NCBI GenBank assembly: GCA_032716605.1
Contig: CM064485.1
Span: forward strand, 28,671,558-28,735,557
Length of the DNA: 64,000 nt
Reading direction: 5' to 3'
From: Paralithodes platypus
Taxonomy: Eukaryota; Arthropoda; Malacostraca; Decapoda; Lithodidae
The notes under the pieces were generated by a model. The model did no database searches. It was not told the origin of the DNA and saw nothing but the letters and a program-made list of their open reading frames with translations. The translations under genes were made by a program, and so were the position numbers. Shown piece after piece: positions 10,295 through 20,540 of the stretch (position 1 is its first letter; the number at the start of each line of letters is the position of its first letter).

Positions 10295-11272
10295 AAGGAT
10301 GTCGTATAATTTCGTAGTTACATATAAGAAACTGGGCATAAAAAATTGTCTCAAACTTATCTTAAGTACTTCACAATTCATTTCAACTCACCTACAACTG
10401 AAGGTTTTATCTAAACACAACACAAAGGGAAATTTATACTGAGTTAAGCCAAATATTTCCCCTTAGTCCGCCCGAGGCTGGCGACTGGGAGGGAATGACG
10501 CTGGCACTCTCGGCTCTAGGCTCTGTAGGACTCGGGTCAGCGTCCTTTGTCACAACAATAACCATACCTTGATTAAATGAGCTCCTCAACTTACTTAGAG
10601 TCTAATAAAACTTTCAAAGGATAATTGAATTACTTTTATATAATGTAAACGAATTTCAGGCACAAACATGTTAACTATTACTTACGATATCCTAGGTAAG
10701 ACTATAGTTTTAAGTTGGAGGTAGGACTCATAAATTTCCACCTGTCAAACCCCCTTGAGGTGGGCACTTGTCGCTAAGGCCTCAGAATCAGGGTGTCACA
10801 CTAGAGACTCGGTTCAAGCAATTATTAGGCCAAATATCAGCATTATAATAGATTCACAAAGTTAAAGTTATGCTTTGCAATTAACTTTATACACCTGGAA
10901 GTGATTAAATGGCCAAAACAAGTAAATTTCATTCTAATTCCAAAACAACATTGCTCCGATTGTGACACCCCTTTTCTAAACTTAATAGAACAATACCAAA
11001 CAATTATATTTAATATGTAAAGTTAGAATAATGACCCTCATACCTATTAGACACCATTGGGCCTATTTAATTATTTCTTTCTAGTCATTACAATTTAATA
11101 ATATATGTCAACTGATATCTTAATCAAGATAATAACATAATACCGAACATTTCACCTAATCTCAACACTGACTGGGTCATTATTGGGCTTAAAGTGAGTG
11201 AACAGAAAAAGTCTTGGTGTAAATATTGCCAAAATCAAGCCTAGTCAATTTAGACCCCTTACACGTACTTGA

Positions 11273-11926
11273 CTATGAGAAGTGAAGGAATTGGTCATGG
11301 TGGAGGAAGGTGTGATAGTGGGGGCTTGGGGTTTGGGGGGTATGTTGAGGAATGATCGGCAGGTTCGGTGCTGGAGGGTTTAGGCCCTTAGGGGTTTGTA
11401 GGGGAACATTCATAGCCTGAGTGGGAGGGGTAGTAGGGGTGTTCAATTCAGGGTCGGACGTGTGGGGTGGGGTAATGTCTTGTGGTTTTAGAGGTTTAAA
11501 AGCTCGGACGAATCTAGTTTTGAACGTGCGAGTCACGCCGTGATAATCAATGGTGACTTGATAGGCATTTGGGACTTTGATGATGGTGTAGGGGCCGACA
11601 TAGCGAGGGCCTAATTTGTTGGTGACAGGGAGGTTGGCTACCATTACGGTGTCATGGATGGCGAAAGGGTTTTTATCATCGGGGTTATCAGTTTTGGTGT
11701 CTTGACAGGTTTGGGCAGTATGGAGGGTGTTTTGCAGATGTTGCAATGGGTCAATTGTGGAGGTGTTGGAGGGGAGGTGAGCGTGATGGTGGAACGGCAG
11801 TAACAGGGGGGGTACGCCGTAAACACGTTCATGAGGGGAAATACCGTCTTCTCGGGGACAGGTGTTCATGCCCCATTGTATCATTTTTATCTGTGATGGC
11901 CAGTCTGAGGTGTTAAGAGCAATCAT
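11273..11926 (-). pseudogene. Gypsy integrase, C-terminal part
   Basis: Minus-strand continuation of the integrase after the palindrome at 11955-12049. It begins just past the HRTINNQ segment and contains MNTCPREDGISPHERVYG, the conserved region after the DDE core (the NxxxxxSTGxSPxExxYG-like motif). A chromodomain-less C-terminal part follows (LGPRYVGPYTIIKVPNAYQV, the GPF/Y module), then a Pro/Thr-rich tail that stops at 11273. The Thr/Pro tail resembles the third ORF further downstream. The insertion at 8186-11265 lies immediately after the stop. Confidence 0.8.
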
Positions 11927-12980
11927 TTTGGTACGTAACTGGTTGTTGATGGTGCGATGGCTGCGTTCGCATATAGCATTTCCTTGAGGCCAGTACGGGG
12001 ATTCCCCGTACTGGCCTCAAGGAAATGCTATATGCGAACGCAGCCATCGTCGGGGATGAGTGTTTGATCTTAATACCGCATTGTTGGGTGAACTGGTGCC
12101 AAACGTGTCCACTAAATTCGGGGGCATTGTCGGATAGAAGAGCAAGGGGAAGGCCGAATATAGGGAACAGTTCTGTGGCAAGCAGTGTGGCGACGGTGGT
12201 GGCTGTGTGGGCTTTAACTGGGCAGGCTATTAAAAAATTTGAATATACGTCAACAAATGTGACGATATAGCGGTTGCCAGCGTAAGAAGGAAACGGGCCC
12301 ATGATGTCGAGGGATAGGACTTGGAACGGTTTGTTGGCAGAAATGGTACCAGCTGGGCCTGGGGTGCATGATCTATCCTTCCCCAATAAACAAGGTTTGC
12401 AGGATTCTTTCACGCGTTGTGCAATCTTGGAGGGGTTGGGGGTCCAGTACTGATCCGCGAAGATTTTTAACATCTTCTTTTGTCCAAGGTGTAGGCTGTT
12501 TCCCTCGTGGATGGCAATCATGTAGTCGTGGGCAATGGTGGGGTCTAGGACTATGTGACCGGAGTCTGTGGCAAGTTGATCTCCCCAGCGAGTCAGTTTC
12601 TTGAAGATATTTAACGGTATCCAGGGTGGTCTGATCCTTGTTTCCCAAGATTGAATTAGTGAGGGGGCTGGGGGGGAATTATGTTGGTTGATGGGGGTAT
12701 GTAAGAGCTCAGTGTTTTGTAAGGCGGCTAGGTTGGTGGGGGGGTCTTTCGGTACTGGCAAACGTGACAGGGCGTCTGCATTGGTGTGAAGTTTACATGG
12801 ACGATACTGTATTGTAAAATCGTAGTCCTCTAGTGTCTCTTTCCAGCGTACCAAGATGGCTGAGTTGGTTTCGCACCTACGCAACCATTGCAAAGATTGA
12901 TGGTCGGTTATTATATCTAGTTTCGCGCCCAACACAAATGACCTGAAGTGGTTGAGTGCCCAAATGATCCCTATAGGCAA
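11913..12980 (-). pseudogene. Gypsy RNase H C-term and integrase core
   Basis: Starts in the RNase H domain (TDHQSLQWL; later NADALSRLP, where Asp is the last catalytic residue), then the integrase zinc finger (HLGQKKMLKI with CKPCLLGK) and the catalytic core with Asp 1 in SLDIMGPF and Asp 2 in LSDNAPEFSG. After IKHSSPTM the frame runs into the fold-back palindrome and shifts, so the catalytic Glu (in ICERSHRT) is read in another frame. At about 12978 the frame is joined to the RNase H start by a frameshift (RDC/LPIG). Without the Glu in frame this integrase would be dead. Confidence 0.88.
11955..12049. repeat. 47-bp perfect inverted repeat, 1-nt spacer
   Basis: Left arm 11955-12001 (starts CGATGGCTGCGTTCGC) and right arm 12003-12049 are perfect reverse complements around a single T. 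The pairing stops abruptly at both outer ends. One arm is normal integrase coding sequence; the other is an inverted copy of it, which shifts the frame just before the catalytic Glu. This is a local fold-back duplication, not a regulatory hairpin. Confidence 0.95.
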
Positions 12981-13620
12981 TCTCTCTTGGTGGCTGCATA
13001 ATTCTGTTGGGCTTGGTTGAGTGTGGAGCTGGCATACGCTATCACATGTTCCTCTCCGTCTCTTACTTGAGCTAAAACTGAACCAATGGCGTACAGAGAT
13101 ACGTCGGTATAAAGACGGAAAGGTTTATGGTAATCAGGGAAAGCGACAATAGGGGATTGGATCAGCTTTTGTTTCAAAGTGTTAAAAGCGAGGTCTCTTT
13201 CAGGTGTCCAGGTGAATGTGGTGTCCTTGTGGGTGAGTTGGTGGAGGGGTCTGGCTATTGCGGCAAAGTGTGGGACGAAACGTCTGTAGTATGTGGCTAA
13301 ACCTAGAAAAGAACGTACTCCTTTAACGGTGGTGGGTGGGGGTTGGTTTTGTATGGCTTGAAGTTTCTTGGGGTCTGGTGCAATGCCATGTTCGGATATT
13401 ACGTGGCCGTGGAAATTACCTTATTTCGTGCAACCTCGCATTTTGAGGGTTTCAATTTCAGCCCGGCGGCTCGGATTCTTTGAAGAACTTGTTTCAACCT
13501 GAGGAGGTGTTCTTCCCAGGTTTGTGAGTATACAATAATATCGTCTAGATACGCTAGGCAGGTTTCCCAGGTAAGGCCATGTAATACCGCTTCTATCAAA
13601 CAGGAGAAAGTAGCGGGTCC
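12981..13620 (-). pseudogene. Gypsy RT second half and RNase H N-term
   Basis: Joined from several frames. 13620-13399 carries LAYLDDIIVYS, the RT catalytic YLDD, and KLKPSKCEV. After KCEVARNKV one A appears to be missing from an A-run and the frame shifts; the next frame reads on through the connection (LQAIQ, FLGLATYYRRFVPHF) into RNase H at 13177-12971 (FRLYTDVSLYAIGSVLAQ with the first catalytic Asp; TDAS is more usual). At 12978 the frame shifts again. These are loss-of-function changes, though homopolymer slips could be sequencing errors. Confidence 0.82.
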
Positions 13621-13623
13621 GTT

Positions 13624-14523
13624 TCAGAGGCCAAAAGGTAGGACGTTAAATTCGTAGTGGTGGCCACCACTAGTGGAGAATGCTGTTTTTTCTTGGTCCT
13701 CTGCCTTGATGGGCACTTGCCAATACCCTGCTTGCAAGTCGAGGGTAGTGAACCATCTGGATCCGTATAGGGAGTCAAGGGAATCGTCTATCCTGGGTAA
13801 TGGCGTAGCGTCCTTAATGGTTACGTCATTCAATCTCCTGTAATCTACGCAAAAACGGGTTGACCCATCTTTCTTTTTTACTAGGACAACAGGGGAAGAC
13901 CAGGGGCTGATGGACAGGGTAGCAATTCCGGCCTCTAACATCTCTTGGACTTGGCGTTCCTCTTCCTGGCGTTGTATGGGATTTTTTCTACGGGATGGTT
14001 GTCTTATGGGGGGGCCTGTGGTGTTAATGATGTGTTGTTCAACATTGGTCTGTCCTATTTCAGTGGGTTGTTGGGCAAATACGTCACTGAACTCTAGCAA
14101 TAGTTCGTACATGCTGTGTTTTTGGTGGTCGGATAATGTGTCAGGGAGAGGGGGTAATTTGAGACTGGTAGTGGTTTCATTGGAATCTATGGGGAGGTCA
14201 TCAAATGTTTCGAGGTCTCCTATGATGAGGCCTTTTGGTAATGTCAGGGATTCTTCAGAGATATTGGCCACTAGAATGTGGTTTATGCGAGCGGAAATAA
14301 TGGCGGGTTGTAGGAGGCAACGATTGGGGTCGGTGGACGTGGTAGTGGGGGAAAATATCATGTGAGTTTGGGGTATGGGGCGAAGGTTAACCCATTTTTT
14401 ATGGCGGGGGGGAATTTGACATTTATCTTGAACTACAGCTGGGCTAATGATGGTGGGGGACCGACTGGTGAGCAGGTGCTCGGTACGCATGAGGGGGGGG
14501 GAAATCACTTTGGTGGGGGTCAC
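13624..14523 (-). pseudogene. Gypsy RT first half, ends at nonsense TGA
   Basis: 299 residues. The N-terminal 130 are spacer; RT begins with LEAGIATLSISPWSSPVVLV and KKDGSTRFCVDYRRLN, then LPRIDDSLDSLYGSRWFTTLDLQAGYW (motif A, first catalytic Asp in TTLDL) and HYEFNVLPFGL. A TGA follows where this family has Cys (PFGLCNGPATF), and NGPATF continues in the same frame beyond it. This is a single-base nonsense change rather than a frame end. Confidence 0.88.
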
Positions 14524-15109
14524 GCGTGAGGGGGGTATTAACGGCGCGTGTGGGAGGATCAGAGTGGTGAGGTGTGAGTGATTTAGAAAACGGAATTTGT
14601 TGGTGGGACTGTGGAGGATTGGTGGGGGAAGAGTTAGGCATAGAACATGGGTTATTGGGGGAGGACTGATGTACTGATTTGTGGTTGTTAAAAGGACGAA
14701 TTTGGGGAGTTTTGTTGGTGGCAGTGACGGTTTGTTTAGAGGTTATATGGGATTGGTGGGTTTGTCTGTCATGAGGGGGTGAGTCAAGTGTGGGGTTTTG
14801 AAGTTTTTTAGGGGTGTGAATTGTGTGGGGGTGGAAGGGAGCTACTGACGGAAAACTGTCACAAGGGAAATTTTGTTGGTGGGGGAATAGCTGAGCATTT
14901 CTGGGGGCATGGGGAAAACATTGTTGGGTACATAGGTCGGCATTTTCCCTGGAAACATGGGTACATAAATATTTGGTAGAATGGTTTTTACATACATAGG
15001 AGTCTGTCCTGGAAACATGGGAGGATTGATCCTGGACAGAGTTCGGAGAAATGGGGAGGTTTACATCATTGAGTTGCTTGGACTTGTCTTCTTTCGTTTG
15101 CTGAGGCAT
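14444..15109 (-). pseudogene. Gypsy pol spacer between protease and RT
   Basis: A Ser/Pro/His/Gln-rich frame of 221 residues without a domain, between protease and RT. Upstream of its first Met the same frame stays open through CPEFSQNTTHSVEK to the poly-C tract at 15150-15168, where the protease frame would join it after a length change in the tract. Downstream it overlaps the RT frame in another C-run near 14500. It was probably one polyprotein with protease and RT. Confidence 0.6.
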
Positions 15110-15113
15110 TTTT

Positions 15114-15821
15114 TCAACGGAATGAGTGGTATTTTGAGAGAACTCGGGGCAAGGGGGGGGGGGGGGGGTTAGGAGTTACCTTAGTGCTAGCTGCAACTTG
15201 GTAATCTTGACTCAGAGTTTGTTGAGGGTGGAGGTGTTTTTTCTTTTTGTGAACTGGTTTCTGCGTGATGGGTTTGTCAGAGGCTTTGGGTTGGATTTTT
15301 TTTTTTAATGAGATCAGCCTCTGGCCGCAGTCAACCTGGGCCTGGAGTTTTTGAAGGAGGTCAAGTCCAAGGAAACCATCGTAATGTTTACAGTGGGAGA
15401 AAAATACTGTGAACGGGTGATAACAACGGTTATGGGGGGCAGGAGTAGTTACTGACAGGGGCAAAGTGTCTCCTAGGAGATTTAAGTAGGTATCAGCAGC
15501 TGAGATTAGTTCTGCTTTGGTAGGTAACAAGGGGCCAAATAGTCGGTGGTGTTGATCATAATAAGACTTGAACAAACATGACTTAGCAGCTCCCGTGTCG
15601 ATTAACAAGCGGACAGGAATGTCCTTGATTTTGGCCATGTAGTAAATGGGGGCAGTGCGATCAGTTATGGCGTCCCCCGCCGAGGCCATCGTGGGCGGGG
15701 GATACTTTAAAAATCCTGGGGGTCTACCTCCTCCAGGGTTTCCTCGGTATCGTCTGAGGTCATGATATGGGGGGCTATGTCTTCGGTGTGCATTGCCTCC
15801 ATATCTTCCTCTTGTCCCCAC
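15114..15821 (-). pseudogene. Gypsy aspartic protease
   Basis: Frame lies -1 to gag and overlaps its end by 115 bases (15707-15821), the usual gag-pol frameshift layout. The retropepsin core is AKIKDIPVRLLIDTGAAKSC with the catalytic Asp in DTGA, about 70 residues from the frame start, followed by FLGLDLLQKL, the usual ILG-like second motif. The C-terminal 50 residues become Lys/Pro-rich and the frame breaks in a poly-C tract (15150-15168, G-run on + strand). It would cut the Gag-Pol polyprotein inside the particle. Confidence 0.85.
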
Positions 15822-16678
15822 TCCTCTTCATTTACAGAAATGCGAGGAGTACAGGGGCGAGGTTTGGCAGAGTCACGAAATTGATAGAGGGCACACTTAG
15901 CACTACAGGCAGGGAAATCATAGGGGTTGATAATCACTAATGTAGGGTTCTTACTTTGGTAGGGGTTGTAGGTTTTGTTCCGGTTGAAGATTCTGCGTGG
16001 CTGGGTAGGTTGGAACCGGGGCCTACTGGGTTGGGGCTTGCCGGAAGGGTAGGTAGGTTTGTTGTGGAAGGATGAGGATGGGTAGGCATTCTTGGAGTTG
16101 AAGGTTTGAGCCTTGGGGTTTTGGTTGTCGAGGTGCTGCGGGTGTGTGGGGAACCTCTTGATTACAGCGATTTGGGTGGGTGTTTCTGTGTGCACGGCCA
16201 AAATACGTCGGATCGTGATGAGATCTTTTTGATATCCGACGAAATCGTGCACATGGAAATGATCCTTTACTGCTGAGGGCAATATTGATACAAGGTTGAC
16301 CAGAATCTGCTGTTCTTGCTGGATTCTGGTCAATGTGGGGAAAGACACTTTGATATGTTGGGCGATCTTATTCACTGTGGCATCTAGATCGCCTTCGAAT
16401 TTAGTGTCTTGGAGACGGGTGTGGGCCACGAAAACGCCCAACGAAGGCTTAATGGCCTCTATCACTATTGTGCGAAATACGTCCCATGTGAGAGCAGGGT
16501 GCACTTGGTAGGCAACCAGGGAAACGGCTTTTCCCAGGTGCGTTAATGTCACGGCTATCTTTTCTGCGTCCGTGGTATAAACTAGGTCAAGTACGGGTTT
16601 CACTATTGTCATGAACATTTCGATCTCGTAAGTCTCCCCATCATAATGTGGGATGGGGACGTGAGAACGGTGCGCCAT
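15707..16678 (-). CDS. gag: Gypsy Gag
   Basis: 323 residues from ATG at 16678 (MAHRSHVPIPHYDGETYEIE), the first Met after the primer-binding site. The frame is open for a further 131 codons upstream into the LTR (to 17071), but gag translation from inside the LTR is unlikely. The first about 200 residues match the capsid-like Gag fold of Gypsy elements (PHYDGE, LTHLGKAVSLVAYQVHP, LQDTKFEGDLDATVNKIAQ). The C-terminal third is Pro/Asn/Arg-rich with an incomplete zinc-knuckle-like CSAKCALYQF and an acidic end. No CCHC knuckle is evident. The frame is intact. Confidence 0.82.
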   Translation of the reverse strand: MAHRSHVPIPHYDGETYEIEMFMTIVKPVLDLVYTTDAEKIAVTLTHLGKAVSLVAYQVHPALTWDVFRTIVIEAIKPSLGVFVAHTRLQDTKFEGDLDATVNKIAQHIKVSFPTLTRIQQEQQILVNLVSILPSAVKDHFHVHDFVGYQKDLITIRRILAVHTETPTQIAVIKRFPTHPQHLDNQNPKAQTFNSKNAYPSSSFHNKPTYPSGKPQPSRPRFQPTQPRRIFNRNKTYNPYQSKNPTLVIINPYDFPACSAKCALYQFRDSAKPRPCTPRISVNEEEWGQEEDMEAMHTEDIAPHIMTSDDTEETLEEVDPQDF

Positions 16679-16743
16679 GATGTTATCGTGTTCTGGCTGT
16701 TCCAAACCTGCACTGTAATGCAACCTTTTATCCGAATCAAGAA

Positions 16744-16758
16744 CCACCGCTGCCGCCA
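16744..16758 (-). promoter_or_regulatory. Gypsy primer-binding site candidate
   Basis: Minus strand TGGCGGCAGCGGTGG starts one base after the end of the 5' LTR (ATAACA). It begins with TGG, as expected for pairing with the CCA end of a tRNA primer. I cannot name the tRNA. Confidence 0.6.
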
Positions 16759-19139
16759 ATGTTATGCCCTGTTTTTCTATAGGATTAACTTGGGTAATGT
16801 GAGTTCTAACTGACTGGGTATAGAAGGCTGCATGCACAAAACAAGGAATGAGGAATAGAGAACACAAAATAAACACACGGTAACAAGACACACGATCACG
16901 TTTATTGATGTACACACTTCTGTAGTTTTCTTGATAATGATTAATATGAAGCATAAGAAGGTATGAATACTCGTACAAGACAAATGATAGAATTGAACAA
17001 CTAGCATTAAGTGGATCTGGATGGAGCCTAGTCTCCCACTTCCAACGTTCAGGTATTAATCTTCTGATCACTGGCTTTATTCACAAGTTGATATACTGGA
17101 GACCATAAATGTTACTTATAGATTCATATTCACTATTAGATTTATCACTGGTAGCTCTGATGCACAAGTAGTAGTTCACAGACTAGATTAGACACGCATA
17201 TTTTAGAGCACGGGAATTCTAGTAACCTCTGGGGGGTACTGATCTAAGTTTTATATTCTTGTATCAGAAATACATAGAACGCAAATCAGTGGGCGAACAT
17301 TCAGATATCACTAGGGTTTCACTTCTATGTAATAATATCTGGATATATGGGTAATTACGAGAGTTAATATCGCCTGTTAATTAATAAACACTGATATGCT
17401 TAGCACTTCCTAATGGAATGGTTATATATGAATTATACTGGGGCAAAGATATAGCCACTTCATAGAAATATTAGTAAGTGAGTCTCTAAATAGCACTGTA
17501 ACACTGTAGCACTGATAGAGTGAATCTTGGATAGTATTTGATTGGTCTGGTCCTGGTTATCTTGCGTCCGTGATGTTGGGGGCTAACGACTGGTTCCGCG
17601 GCCGTCCAGATGGTCCATATGTAGGAAGTTCTCAAGACGGATCTCTTGGCGATCGTTGCTGGTTACACTCTTATATACCCACTGGTTTCTAGACCTGAAT
17701 CACAGATATTAGGATATTACTGTCAATCTGGATCGGAATTAACGCCAAGCGCATCTCACGTCGATCGCTCAGCTTCCCGGCCTGTATGAAGGTTATAAGG
17801 TGCACGTAGATTTCTTGTACGTGGACAGATCCTTCTATCTAAATCTGCCACGGAGTCTGCCGGCTCTGGAACTCAATTCTCAGCAACAAACAATGATGGA
17901 GCTCGAGGTCAACTCTGGTGACCAACCACTGGTTGGTGTCTATCTTTCAACTGATTTTACTGGGGGCTGGAGCTTGGTTTATAGGTTCGGTTTTGGACCC
18001 TGTAGGCAATAGGGATCTCGAGTTTTGATGGACTTATTTGAGCTCTCAATGGATATGGGAACTAGGTAAGGTGGTGATTACTGTTGTGGCACATGGCTGT
18101 ATGGAGCCTTCATAATGTGATATAACTGAGCCTTAGTAAGAGGTACTATTTTGGCTATACTGGAAGTATTTAGGGGAGAGAGACTGGATCTACTTTGCGA
18201 GGCGGTTTGGGACATCTTTGATAGGAGCGTCTCTCTTAGATTGCTCAGTCTTCATTCTATGGTATAGCTGAGGTGCTAATTTGGTTATCGGAGTATGCAA
18301 GAAAGGTTAATGGGTTATTGTGGGTTAATAGAGGTTAGTAAAGGTGTTAGTCATACATGGTTAGTTCATTGATAGGAAGAATTCCTGTGCTACCTGGCAA
18401 TGACCCGGAAGTCAAAACAGGGGTCAGGTATACCTCCGCAGGGGTAGGGGTCTCCCTCCTCGGGTGGGTGAAAGGGGTAGGTGCGCGTCCTCTCTCTGTG
18501 ATGGTCGTCCGGGCGGCTGTGGCTGGGGGCTTGCCATATTACAAGTGTTTGTAATAACCCTATGTTTATGAGACAGATGTGGGTGTTCGTAATACCAAAA
18601 CCGAAGGTGCCTTGACCAGCTGGTTTAATTGGTTGGGTTGTTAATTGCATGGTTTGTTGGATGTGGTGGAGACTGGGTTGCCAACTCTGCCACATTTATC
18701 TGGAAGTATGGCAATAGAAGTTAGTCACTGGCGAGGCGGCTAGCCTCACACTGACGATCATTTGGTACAGGGTTGTGAATGGGTTGTGAGGGAATAGATG
18801 GCATGCAAAGGGTTAGTAAAGTTCTAATGGTGTTTCTTCCTACTGGGGGAAGGTAGGCTGGATAGGAGTATATATACAAAAGGTTTGAGAATGTTAGTAA
18901 CGGAAAAGTTAAGGATATTCAGGGGGTATGGTGGAGAGGCTAGGTTAGGAGGGAGTGGAGGAGCGTGGGGGTTAACGAGAGGGAGAGGGTTAAGGGGGGC
19001 TACGTGGAAGTTTGACCCTACGATCTCTGGGCATAGGGGTGGCATTAGGCTACAGTTGGTATCTTAGACTGGGGGTTACCGACAGGGAAGGTAGGGTAAT
19101 CAAATGCTACCGGGGGATGAGCAATAGGTGGTGGTATAT

Positions 19140-19321
19140 CTATCTATCTATCTATTGCCAGACGCCTTACTCCCCTTACGAGGGTGGCCATACACAGAAT
19201 GCCCCCAAGCGGACCTATTCCCTGTGAGAGGGACAACCCGAGCCAGTTTAGTGAAGGACTTACAGGATTGACCACTCAATTTAGGATCCGTCCAACTCCG
19301 AGGCCCTCTGTGTATCTTGTA
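19140..19321 (-). mobile_element. 182-bp tailed insertion with 11-bp TSD
   Basis: Flanked by TGGTGGTATAT at 19129-19139 and 19322-19332; the other LTR has a single copy (about 5465-5475), so the empty site is known. The + strand left end is (CTAT)n, which on the minus strand is a terminal (ATAG)n tail. A tetranucleotide tail plus an 11-bp target duplication fits a short LINE- or SINE-type insert. The body (about 165 bases) has no recognisable tRNA head or ORF. Confidence 0.8.
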
Positions 19322-19771
19322 TGGTGGTATATGAGTCTGGAAATTATAGAATCATGTGGACTGTGGAGAAGATGAGGTTAGCTGTAGGTGTGTGCTTGAC
19401 TGTGGATAAAAGTATAGAAAAACATAGTGTACTATTACTCGTCAATACGAGGGGTTATGGACACCATTAGTCAACACGATTTCTTGCTGATCTAGTTGTC
19501 CCTGGGAACTGCGTTTTCTATGAAATATATATACCAAAGAAAGCGGCAGTTCGTAGGGGTAGCTTCGTTATTGTTTCGTGGTAGATATGCGTCGAGACAA
19601 TGGTAAAAAAAGGTTATCTATACAATCTCTGGTTGGGGTAAGAATTAGAGTTACGGCATGGTTGCTAACATCTTCAGTCATTATCTCTGTCTAGGTCTTA
19701 CAGGAATAATGGTTATATATACAATGGTGTACCCGTGGGTATCATAGTTTCTTATCAATTATGACATGGGG

Positions 19772-20040
19772 GTTAACATATTACTTCTCGGATGGAAGAA
19801 CATACATAGATTTATGGGGGCGGTTGGTCTTCAGAAACTTAGTCTGGCAAGACAAGGTATTTTAGGGGGTTAACATATTACTTTTCGGATGGAAGAACAT
19901 ACATAGATTTATGGGGGCGGTTGGTCTTCAGAAACTTAGTCTGGCAAGACAGGGGTTAACATATTACTTCTCGGATGGAAGAACATACATAGATTTATGG
20001 GGGCGGTTGGTCTTCAGAAACTTAGTCTGGCAAGACAAGG
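19772..20040. repeat. Triple tandem repeat in Gypsy 5' LTR
   Basis: Same three-unit array as at 5911-6183 in the other LTR, with the same unit lengths and order and only isolated substitutions. Confidence 0.85.
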
Positions 20041-20205
20041 TGTAGGACACGAGGGGTAGTGGATACACGAGGTGGGGGAAGGGTCAGCGGTTAAAAGCGA
20101 TAAGCAGGTGTGGTTTGGAGCTGCTTAGCCCTGCGGGCTTCGGCCTGTCTGAACTGGTTGGCTTGGTCACCTGGTCCTTCGGGCTTCTTGTTCTGGGGCA
20201 TTTTA

Positions 20206-20210
20206 GATAT
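20206..20210. repeat. Gypsy target-site duplication, right copy
   Basis: GATAT follows the outer end of the 5' LTR and equals 2589-2593. Confidence 0.85.
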
Positions 20211-20540
20211 ATTGTAAAGTACATAAAGGGAATCGACAGAGGACATGAATAATCGTGGATAAATGGTTTGTAATACAGCTTTATTTGAACTGGAAAACAC
20301 TCGGGTATAGAGTATGTAATAGGATTTGCACGAACAATAGATGTTGGAGCACTCGGTTAGGTTATTGGTCTTTTTACAATCTCTTAGCACTGCTCGCGGA
20401 TTTGGAGAGATCTTCGCTTCCCACTTCCAACGTTCAGGAATTGTACTTCTGATCACCTTACTTCAACGATTCGTTATCTTGAGCTGGTGTGTTGGGGGCT
20501 AACAGCGGATCCGGGGCCGTCCAAGGTGTCCGGGAGTGTA
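20211..20540 (-). repeat. LTR family B, right fragment
   Basis: Continues the family-B LTR begun at 2524. Shared with family A: CCCACTTCCAACGTTCAGG followed by CTTCTGATCAC (about 20420-20456; compare 17034-17070) and TGTTGGGGGCTAAC (about 20488; compare 17574). Between these the two families differ freely. How far the LTR runs beyond about 20540 is not clear; no TSD for it was found. Confidence 0.6.

Larger units (their letters stand above)
8186..11265. mobile_element. Unclassified insertion block in Gypsy, AT-rich
   Basis: Bracketed by TACTTGA at 8179-8185 and 11266-11272, and starting right after the stop codon of the Gypsy integrase frame. Without the nested LINE fragment it is about 1.9 kb, AT-rich, with no ORF or domain. 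It starts TGATTGGTCC and ends CCTTACACG, with no convincing inverted terminal repeats. It could be a solo LTR of another family or a non-autonomous element. Boundaries rest on the 7-bp repeat only. Confidence 0.45.
2594..20205 (-). mobile_element. Ty3/Gypsy LTR retrotransposon, full length, broken
   Basis: Minus-strand order: 5' LTR (16760-20205), primer-binding site, gag, aspartic protease, RT, RNase H, integrase, a Pro/Thr-rich third ORF, polypurine tract, 3' LTR (2594-6348). This domain order (integrase after RNase H) is that of Ty3/Gypsy. The 5-bp duplication GATAT flanks both ends. Of the 17.6 kb, about 3.8 kb is later insertion (SINE, 182-bp insert, 3.1-kb block). pol has at least one nonsense codon and several frameshifts plus a fold-back palindrome in integrase, so this copy cannot encode a full pol. 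The two LTRs differ at 15 or more single positions that I could see by eye, so it is not a very recent arrival. Confidence 0.9.
16760..20205 (-). repeat. Gypsy 5' LTR (family A)
   Basis: Full partner of 2594-6348. It lacks the SINE but has its own 182-bp insertion at 19140-19321 with an 11-bp duplication. Without that it is 3,253 bases, the same as the other LTR minus its SINE. Ends are TGTTATGCCC (inner, + strand) and GGGGCATTTTA (outer), followed by GATAT. Transcription of the element would start inside it on the minus strand; I cannot place the start. Confidence 0.9.

Noticed and set aside
16679..17071. An N-terminal extension of Gypsy Gag reading out of the LTR
   Set aside because: The frame is open for 131 codons, but it crosses the LTR end and primer-binding site; the Gag-like similarity starts at the Met at 16678. 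The same LTR frame in the left copy leads nowhere.
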